Assembly (NCBI GenBank): GCA_023135165.1
Contig: JAGLTS010000059.1
Span: forward strand, 1 to 45,774
Reading direction: 5' to 3'
Length of the DNA: 45,774 nt
Origin: Phycisphaerales bacterium
Lineage (GTDB): Bacteria > Planctomycetota > Phycisphaerae > Phycisphaerales > JAGLTS01
Part shown: one piece after another, positions 17,544-23,559 of the stretch
How the letters are laid out: each line of letters opens with the position of its first letter
Position numbering within the stretch: position 1 is the first letter of the stretch
The notes under the pieces: generated by a model
Told to the model about the DNA's origin: nothing
The model's database searches: none
The model's input: the letters and a program-made list of their open reading frames with translations, nothing else
Position numbers and translations under genes: made by a program

Positions 17544-18704
17544 GTGACGGAATTTGCCCCCCCCCCCCCGAGTAAGCCGCTCTTTGCCGTGCATGAGAGC
17601 GAAGCTGCGGGATCGCGGTGGGTGTGCTCGGCGCTGAACTGCATTCACGACGCGCTGGCGTCACATGCACCCGCAGGCGCATTCGCGCACCTTGCACAGA
17701 AGCCGTGCGGTCTCTCGCCGACTGATATCTTGCACCTGCTCGATGCGTCAACCTTCAATCATCGCCTCACGGGGATCGTGGCAGGTTCGCTGATCACCGA
17801 CGATGCGGCGATGGTGTGCGCGTTCGGCCGTCGCCTCCGGCGGGCGGTCGTTGTGAGGCACCCCGTGCTGCGCGCGGATTCGCTCACGCTCGTTCGACTG
17901 AAGCAGAAGGGCGAGGCGGTGGCGCTGCCGCTGGCCGTGCGGGCGACGATCCTGCGTTCCGGGACATCCACGGATCTCGCATCGCTCACCGCGGAACAGC
18001 GAGCCTTCGCGCTCGCGTGCTGGACCATCTCCGCAGTCGAAAAGACCAGCGAGGCAGCGGACATCAAGCACTTCCGCTTCGAGGATCTCGTCACGGACAT
18101 CGACGCCGACCGGGCGCTGCTTGCGCATCTCTCAGCGGGGTCAATGACCGACTGGGAAGGTGAGGCTCGCGGTCGGCTTGAAGCGCTGCGAGGCATCCGG
18201 GTGGGCAAACACACCGGCGAGCGGCGGGCCGGACCTGCGGTCTACAAAGGCTGGCCGGAGTGGAAGACAACGCTCTTCGCCGTTCTTCTCAGCGAGCGAG
18301 CGTTCGCGTGGCACGCGCAGGCGGGCTACGACTTGGACGGTGTCACCAACCAGGGCTTGCCGTACCTGCCGCGTGAAGGCGTGCGTGAAGCGCTCCTTGC
18401 CGAGAAACAGCGAGAGATCGAGTCGATCAACGATGGACCGGTCTTGCTTGTCGGGCTTGGCGACGTGTTTGATGAGTTGCAGCGCCGAGGCGTGATCGCC
18501 GAACTCCGGTCGTGCGGCGTAACGGTCGATGCGGCCGATGACGACCCCTCGCGCGTGTCGCGTGCAGCGCCGCATGTGGACAACGCTCGCCCCCTCCAGG
18601 GCTGCGATGTGAGCGTGTACCGACACACGATCATCACGGCGCTTTTCGAGGCCGAGGCGGCGCTCCGCGCCGATGTCGTAGCGGCCCAACCAACATCCGC
18701 TTGA
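17544..18704 (+). CDS. Sulfotransferase-like protein with C-terminal Rossmann-like half; 13-C tract at the start
   Basis: 386 residues. GTG start with GGAG 8 bases upstream. Codons 5-9 lie in a run of 13 C (17557-17569), giving FAPPPPS. The N-terminal half has SRWVCSALNCIHDA, AVVVRHPVLRADSLTLV and IKHFRFEDLVTDID, which loosely match the phosphate-binding and RYEDL-type regions of sulfotransferases. The C-terminal part GPVLLVGLGDVFDELQRRG followed by VDAADDDPSRVSR resembles a nucleotide-binding Rossmann start such as in PglD-type proteins. Neither match is strong. A change of one C would shift the frame and end translation early, so the gene may be switched on and off or the tract may contain a sequencing error. 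Confidence 0.65.
   Translation: MTEFAPPPPSKPLFAVHESEAAGSRWVCSALNCIHDALASHAPAGAFAHLAQKPCGLSPTDILHLLDASTFNHRLTGIVAGSLITDDAAMVCAFGRRLRRAVVVRHPVLRADSLTLVRLKQKGEAVALPLAVRATILRSGTSTDLASLTAEQRAFALACWTISAVEKTSEAADIKHFRFEDLVTDIDADRALLAHLSAGSMTDWEGEARGRLEALRGIRVGKHTGERRAGPAVYKGWPEWKTTLFAVLLSERAFAWHAQAGYDLDGVTNQGLPYLPREGVREALLAEKQREIESINDGPVLLVGLGDVFDELQRRGVIAELRSCGVTVDAADDDPSRVSRAAPHVDNARPLQGCDVSVYRHTIITALFEAEAALRADVVAAQPTSA
17557..17569. repeat. Homopolymeric tract of 13 C in the 5' coding region
   Basis: The run begins 13 bases after the GTG start codon of the gene at 17544. It is the longest homopolymer I noticed in the window. Runs of this kind near gene starts are classic sites of slipped-strand phase variation, and also classic sites of sequencing error. 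Confidence 0.9.
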
Positions 18705-18714
18705 TTGTCGAATC

Positions 18715-19635
18715 CTACGGGGAGTCCGCGTCACCGGGCTGGTCCGCATGTTCATCGGGCGGCGGGCCTGGGCGATGACGAGGGGCGCGTCGGATTGCCT
18801 CCAGCAGCGCCTCACGCCGCTCGCCGATCAGTTCCTCGCGGTGCTGCGCCCGATCGGTGAGCTCCTCCTCTAAGTCACGCACACGCACGGCGATCATCTC
18901 AAGCTCGTGCTCGCGGATCTTCTGACGAACATCGAAATGTTCGCTGAGTACTGCTGTGAGCTGATCTTCCAGTTCTTCGAGCCGGGCATCATCATCCGCC
19001 TGCTCAGCCAGTTGAAACGCGCGGGCGAGTTGCATCGAGCGATATGCGAGCTTGGAATCGCGCAGTTTCAGATCGAACATCTCCTGATCGCGGGAGCGCA
19101 GCTCCATCATCTCCAGGAGCCTGGGCATGTTGCGATCAAGCACGCGCTCGTACCGCTGCGGGTTCTCCTCGCGCAGGTCGTCGAGTTGTTGCGTCAGATG
19201 CGGGCTGAAGTGCTTGGCGAGATCATGCAGCGCGCCTCGCTGCTCATCGGAGAGATCCGCCCAAGAGGGGCATCGGCGAGGATCATGACGGGGCTGATCA
19301 TGGCGCAGCCCACCCGGCGGGCCTGGCTCGAACAAGTCGCGTGCCGGCATCTCTCCGGGCGGGCGGGCGTCGCGTCCTCGGCCGAAACCCATCGGCACCT
19401 GGATCTCGCTGCCCTCGTTGAGTTGTTCAAGGAGGGATTCGAGCCGGTCCTGCTCTCGCCGGATCTGCTGAATACGGCGCTCGATGTACTCACGCTGACG
19501 GGCAGCCCGCTCCGCCTGGCGGGTGGTCGCCTCCGGATGATCGTCGCTCTGCGCTGCGGCGACCGACACCGGCGCCGCGAGCGCGAGCAGTCCGAGGAGC
19601 ACAATTCCGATTCGCTTGCGTTCAGTGAGGTGCAT
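18715..19635 (-). CDS. Exported Spy-like coiled-coil protein
   Basis: 306 residues. The ATG at 19635 has GGAG 8 bases upstream and gives a clean signal peptide (RIGIVLLGLLALAAPVSVAA). In-frame ATGs up to 19677 would overlap the upstream gene. The mature part is almost all helix and very rich in charged residues: Arg/Glu/Gln heptads at about 45-80, then a His/Pro/Gly-rich linker, then LSDEQRGALHDLAKHFSP and a long coil to the end. This is like the exported Spy/CpxP-type stress or metal-binding proteins, though the LTxxQ motif is only approximate (WADLSDEQR). It is the third gene of the sigma/anti-sigma unit. Confidence 0.78.
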   Translation of the reverse strand: MHLTERKRIGIVLLGLLALAAPVSVAAAQSDDHPEATTRQAERAARQREYIERRIQQIRREQDRLESLLEQLNEGSEIQVPMGFGRGRDARPPGEMPARDLFEPGPPGGLRHDQPRHDPRRCPSWADLSDEQRGALHDLAKHFSPHLTQQLDDLREENPQRYERVLDRNMPRLLEMMELRSRDQEMFDLKLRDSKLAYRSMQLARAFQLAEQADDDARLEELEDQLTAVLSEHFDVRQKIREHELEMIAVRVRDLEEELTDRAQHREELIGERREALLEAIRRAPRHRPGPPPDEHADQPGDADSP

Positions 19636-19670
19636 CGGTCCAACTCCACGCATCATCCGCTCCGGGTCGG

Positions 19671-20180
19671 TCACCATCCTTTGACATCCAAGAGCAGATC
19701 GCTTTCCAAATCATTCCAGATCGACATCGTCTCCCACGGGTCCGCTACACACAACTCCAGGACGACCAGAGCAGTCTCCTCGATGCGATCGTCAAGCGGT
19801 GAGTTCGCGGTCTCGACGACCAACCATGCCTCGTCGCCGGCAGAGATCGGATCGTCGGTTGCGAGCGAGCCGTCGCCGGGCGCCGGGGCTTTCCTCGACA
19901 GAACCGCGGCAACCGTCATAAGCAGCACAATTGCAGCAGCGGCTGCGATGTACTGTGATGCGACTCTCCACTGCGGGAATCGCAACGACCGCGTCCGGAC
20001 AGGGGCAGGCTCGGCTGCAAGCTCGCTGCTGCTCGCTGCGAAGATGCGATCGACAAGCCCGGCAGGCACATCTTGTTCGCGCCGCGCCGCATCAATGCGC
20101 AGAAGCTCATCAAGTTCGCACAAATCATCATCCCAGTCGGCGGGCAACGGGTCGGATTGTCGCTCATGTGCGCGTGTCAT
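19671..20180 (-). CDS. Membrane anti-sigma factor-like protein
   Basis: 169 residues. An acidic N-terminal part (DWDDDLCELDELLRID) should face the cytoplasm; one helix (YIAAAAAIVLLMTVAAVL, about residues 77-94) crosses the membrane, and about 70 residues lie outside. The start ATG overlaps the stop of the sigma-factor gene (ATGA), the usual arrangement of ECF sigma and anti-sigma factors. The zinc-binding HxxxCxxC motif of many anti-sigma factors is absent. The role is inferred mostly from position and topology. Confidence 0.75.
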   Translation of the reverse strand: MTRAHERQSDPLPADWDDDLCELDELLRIDAARREQDVPAGLVDRIFAASSSELAAEPAPVRTRSLRFPQWRVASQYIAAAAAIVLLMTVAAVLSRKAPAPGDGSLATDDPISAGDEAWLVVETANSPLDDRIEETALVVLELCVADPWETMSIWNDLESDLLLDVKGW

Positions 20181-20779
20181 TGTTCAATCGCCTGAGACAT
20201 GGCATCCCGGATCTTGGTGAGCGCCCGATGGTGTCGAGCGAGGACGGTTCCCAGCGGCTGCCCGAGGGCTGCTGCGATCTCCCTGAACGCAAGCCCGCCC
20301 TGATGTCGCAGGTGCAGGACTTCGATATCGGCTTCGGGCAATGCCGCCATCGCCTTGCTGAGCGCATCGAGGTTCTCTCGCTGTGAGTCCGCATCCGGGG
20401 AGGATGGTCGATCCGGTGACGCGGCGCCCCTGTGTCGGCTGACCGCCTGCCGATCCGCCAACGCGACGAGCGTCTGCGCGTCGGTCGGCACCGCTTGACG
20501 GGCTTGTCGCCTCATCTCGTCGCGAAACCGGTTCATGGCGATGCGAAACAGCCACGCCTCGAACTTGCCCTGCTCCAGGTAACTTCCATTGCGCAATTTG
20601 TCGGCAACCGTGCAAAAACACGACTGGGTGATCTCCTCAGCGAGGTCGGCGTCACCGCACTTGGCCCGTATCAGGCCGAAGACACGGCGGCTGTAGACCT
20701 CCAGAATCCGGCGCCACGCCTGCTCGTCACCTGACGCAGCTTGGCGGAGGACGCCGTTGATCCGTTCATCCGTCGACAT
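20177..20779 (-). CDS. ECF-type RNA polymerase sigma factor
   Basis: 200 residues. Region 2 is AEEITQSCFCTVADKL followed by FEAWLFRIAMNRFRDEMRR; region 4 is LPEADIEVLHLRHQGGLAFR and the helix-turn-helix IAAALGQPLGTVLARHHRAL. There is no region 1 or 3, so it is an extracytoplasmic-function type. A 45-residue linker between the regions is rich in Ser, Pro and Asp. It should direct transcription of a stress regulon, held back by the protein encoded next. A weak promoter-like pair (GTGACA, 16 bp, TATCAT at 20839-20812 on the minus strand) lies 33 bp upstream. Confidence 0.93.
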   Translation of the reverse strand: MSTDERINGVLRQAASGDEQAWRRILEVYSRRVFGLIRAKCGDADLAEEITQSCFCTVADKLRNGSYLEQGKFEAWLFRIAMNRFRDEMRRQARQAVPTDAQTLVALADRQAVSRHRGAASPDRPSSPDADSQRENLDALSKAMAALPEADIEVLHLRHQGGLAFREIAAALGQPLGTVLARHHRALTKIRDAMSQAIEQ

Positions 20780-21100
20780 ATTCGCTCACTCAGGCCAACG
20801 CGGTGCGGTCCATGATATTGCCTGTCGTCAACATGTCACAGCCCGGAGGATGTCCATCTGTAGCAGCCTGTGGGTCCGGGAACAACGGGCGAGGCACCGG
20901 CTCGTTGCTATGAGGTCGTCTGGCCGGCCTGCGGGCAGTCTGCTGTGGCTGGCTTGGGTCGAACGTGTGACCATGTTATGCTGTGGGACAGCGGTTGGGT
21001 GGAGTAACGTGCCGCCGTGCGCTGTCGTGCGGTAGGCGCTTATCTGTCAGCCCAGGATTGGAGCAACTGCCGCTCCAAGAGCCGTGGAGTGAGACCGGGC
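20780..21100. other. Divergent intergenic region between the sigma operon and the GH3 operon
   Basis: 321 bp without a supportable gene. It holds the predicted promoter for the alpha/beta hydrolase operon and a weaker one for the sigma gene. An open frame continues upstream from the hydrolase start to 21017 but has no family likeness. Confidence 0.6.
20954..20982 (+). promoter_or_regulatory. Predicted promoter of the hydrolase-GH3-fusion operon
   Basis: TTGGGT (20954-20959), a 17-bp spacer and TATGCT (20977-20982) match sigma70 boxes at four of six bases each. The leader to the ATG at 21101 would be about 110 nt. Confidence 0.45.
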
Positions 21101-21913
21101 ATGATGGACCTTATTGGCGCAACTGAGCAGACCGTGCAAACCACGATTGGACCGACAATTCGGTTGGCCGAGGTTGGTGAAGGTCCGACGTGCGTTTTCC
21201 TCCAGGGTTTGCTGGGCCGAGTCGAGCACTACAGCCCGACGTTCGAGCAGCTGCACCACCGGGCTCGCTGCATCGTCCTTGATCTGGGCCTGCTGAAACT
21301 CCAGCGAGACTGGACGAACGTGGACGTTCTCACTGAGACCGTGGCGGAGGTGCTGCGCACGGAGAACCTCGCCCCATGCGTGCTTGTGGGCAACAGCTTC
21401 GGAGGGCACATCTCGCTGCTGACCGCACACCAATATCCTGAACTGGTGCGAGGTCTGATCCTCTCCGGGTCGTCGGGCTTGGCGGAGCGCACCTACGAGA
21501 AAGACATCCAGCATCGGCCGAGCCGAGCGTGGCTTCGCAGGAAGATCGGCGAGCTGTTCCACGACAAGTCGTTCGACATCGAGCAGTACATCGACGAGGC
21601 CTACGAGGAGTTGAGCGACCGGCGCAAGGCGCTGATGCTGGTGAAGCTGGCGCGCAGCACGAAGCGCCGCCACGTCGGGCACCTGCTTGCGGAAGTCTCC
21701 ACACCGACGCTCATCTTGTGGGGCACCGAGGATGAGGTCACGACGCCCGAGACCGCGCGGGAGTTCGCCCAGGTCATCCCGAACAGCCGAACCAACTGGA
21801 TACAAGACTGCGGGCACGCTCCGATGCTCGAGGCCCCGCTGGCCTTCGCCGAGGGAATCGAAGCGTTTCTCGATGAGTTGGATGGCATCGACCAGGAGGA
21901 TGCCGCAGCATGA
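21101..21913 (+). CDS. Alpha/beta hydrolase
   Basis: 270 residues. The nucleophile elbow is VGNSFGGH with S99, the acid is in WGTEDEVT (D211) and the His in DCGHAPMLE (H239); the oxyanion region FLQGLLG lacks the usual HG pair. Together these make a complete catalytic triad of a serine esterase, lipase or acyl-hydrolase. No signal peptide. Two adjacent ATGs at 21101/21104 follow GTGGAG; the upstream part of the frame is not conserved-looking. Its stop overlaps the start of the GH3 gene (ATGA), so the two are very probably translated together and work in one pathway. The substrate is unknown. Confidence 0.88.
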   Translation: MMDLIGATEQTVQTTIGPTIRLAEVGEGPTCVFLQGLLGRVEHYSPTFEQLHHRARCIVLDLGLLKLQRDWTNVDVLTETVAEVLRTENLAPCVLVGNSFGGHISLLTAHQYPELVRGLILSGSSGLAERTYEKDIQHRPSRAWLRRKIGELFHDKSFDIEQYIDEAYEELSDRRKALMLVKLARSTKRRHVGHLLAEVSTPTLILWGTEDEVTTPETAREFAQVIPNSRTNWIQDCGHAPMLEAPLAFAEGIEAFLDELDGIDQEDAAA

Positions 21914-23559
21914 ACGTGCTCGGTTCCGCCCTTTCGGTCTATCTCCGACGCCGCATCAGACACCTTGAAGCATCACCGCCGGACACCGGCGACGAGCAGC
22001 GCCGCGAGTGGTGCAAGCTCATCGACCGCGCAGCTCGCACCGAGTTCGGCCGATCACACCACTTCGCCCAGCTCAAAACGATCAGCGATTACCGCCACGC
22101 CGTCCCGCTCAGCGATTGGTACGGATTCGCCGACTCGATCAAGCGGATGCTCGCCGGCGAAGCGGATGTGCTCTGGCCGGGCAGGGTGCGTGACTTCGCG
22201 CAGACGTCGGGCACGACTTCGGGTGACAAGTACATCCCGGTCAGTCGGGAGATGTTTCGGTCGAATCAGAAGGCGGCGCTGGACATCTTCGCGCACCTGA
22301 TGCGTCGGGGCGTTCACCCGAGCAGCATCTTCGCCGGCAAGAGCCTGTTCATGGGCGGGTCCACGAAGATCGAGACGAACCGGGCGGGTTGCCGAATCGC
22401 CGACCTCTCCGCGATCATGACCAGGGGGATCTTCTGGCCCGTCAATCGACGCTACCTGCCCGGTCGGGCGATTGCGCTGCTCGATCATTGGCCGACGAAG
22501 ATCGACCGAATGGCCCGGGCGTGTCTGGCGGAGGATGTACGATTCGCCTCGGGAATGCCAAGCTGGATGCTCCTGCTCTGGCAGCGCATGCTCGAACTGG
22601 AGCGGGAGCGCGGAGGCGCGAGCAAGTCGATCTGCGAACTCTGGCCCAACTTCAAGGTCCTAATTCATGGCGGCGTGAACTTTCGGCCGTTCCTGACACG
22701 CGTCGAGACGATCCTCGGCGTCGGGACGCAGGCAGGTGCTCACGTCGGCCCGGTTCGCCATGAGGTCTACCCGGCGAGCGAAGGGTTCATCGCCATGCAG
22801 GACGCCTCACCGTCCGCTGATGATCCACACCGATGGATGCCGCTGCGCCTCCTGACCGATATCGGCGTCTTCTACGAGTTCGTCCCGCTCGAGGAGATCG
22901 ACGCACCGGACGCCCCCGCGTTCATGGCGCACGAAGTTGAGAAGGGCCAACGATACGTCGTCGTCATGACGACGTGCGCCGGGCTGTGGCGCTACATCCT
23001 CGGCGATGTCGTCGAGTTCGACACGCTCGCCGCGGACGGCGGGCCGGTCCGGCTGCGCATCGTCGGCAGACATCGTCACTTCATCAACGCGTTCGGCGAG
23101 AACATCGTCGTCGAGCACATCGAGCAGGCTGTCACCGTCGCTGCGGAGAAGACGGGCGCGCGTGTCGGTGAGTTCACAGCCGCGCCGATCTATCCGGATG
23201 AGAGCACGCGGGCCGGTCTGGAATTGGTGGTCGAGTGGCTCGATGAGTCGCTTCCGACCGACGTGTTCCGCAGCGCGTTCGACGAAGCGATCAAGGCGCA
23301 AAACGTGGACTACACGACGAAGCGGACGGATGACATGGGGATGGCGCCGCCAGTCATCACGTGCGTGCCGGAGGGCACGTTTCACCGCTGGTTGGATGCA
23401 AAGGGGAAGTTGGGCGGGCAACACAAGGTGCCTCGCTGCGCGAATCACCGTGAGGTCATCGAGGGTGTGCGGGCTGCCGCGACCCCCACAACCCCCACAA
23501 CCCCCACAACCCCCACACCACCCGCCACAGCACCCACAGGCGGGCCAACGGTGGATTGA
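21910..23559 (+). CDS. GH3-family acyl-adenylating enzyme
   Basis: 549 residues. The nucleotide-binding motif QTSGTTSGDKYIPVS (residues about 98-112) is that of the GH3 family, a branch of the acyl-adenylate (ANL) enzymes. TTCAGLWRYILGDVVEF, LRIVGRHRHFINAFGE and the C-terminal HKVPRCANHREV also fit. Plant GH3 enzymes join auxin or jasmonate to amino acids through an acyl-AMP; bacterial members are poorly known. The C-terminus ends in a simple-sequence tail of Thr and Pro from four 9-bp repeats (23482-23517). Start and stop overlap the neighbours (ATGA; TTGA), so it is the middle gene of a coupled trio. Confidence 0.88.
   Translation: MNVLGSALSVYLRRRIRHLEASPPDTGDEQRREWCKLIDRAARTEFGRSHHFAQLKTISDYRHAVPLSDWYGFADSIKRMLAGEADVLWPGRVRDFAQTSGTTSGDKYIPVSREMFRSNQKAALDIFAHLMRRGVHPSSIFAGKSLFMGGSTKIETNRAGCRIADLSAIMTRGIFWPVNRRYLPGRAIALLDHWPTKIDRMARACLAEDVRFASGMPSWMLLLWQRMLELERERGGASKSICELWPNFKVLIHGGVNFRPFLTRVETILGVGTQAGAHVGPVRHEVYPASEGFIAMQDASPSADDPHRWMPLRLLTDIGVFYEFVPLEEIDAPDAPAFMAHEVEKGQRYVVVMTTCAGLWRYILGDVVEFDTLAADGGPVRLRIVGRHRHFINAFGENIVVEHIEQAVTVAAEKTGARVGEFTAAPIYPDESTRAGLELVVEWLDESLPTDVFRSAFDEAIKAQNVDYTTKRTDDMGMAPPVITCVPEGTFHRWLDAKGKLGGQHKVPRCANHREVIEGVRAAATPTTPTTPTTPTPPATAPTGGPTVD
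23482..23517. repeat. Four 9-bp tandem repeats in the GH3 gene tail
   Basis: Four exact copies of ACCCCCACA, encoding Thr-Pro-Thr units near the C-terminus of the GH3 protein. Since the unit is a multiple of three, changes in copy number would keep the frame. Confidence 0.85.

Noticed and set aside
16493-17644. Minus-strand frame of 383 codons
   Set aside because: Antisense to the coiled-coil gene and nuoI, both of which have strong family motifs.
18907-20220. Plus-strand frame of 437 codons
   Set aside because: It covers the sigma-operon genes on the other strand and has no recognisable domain; the operon genes overlap in the standard way.
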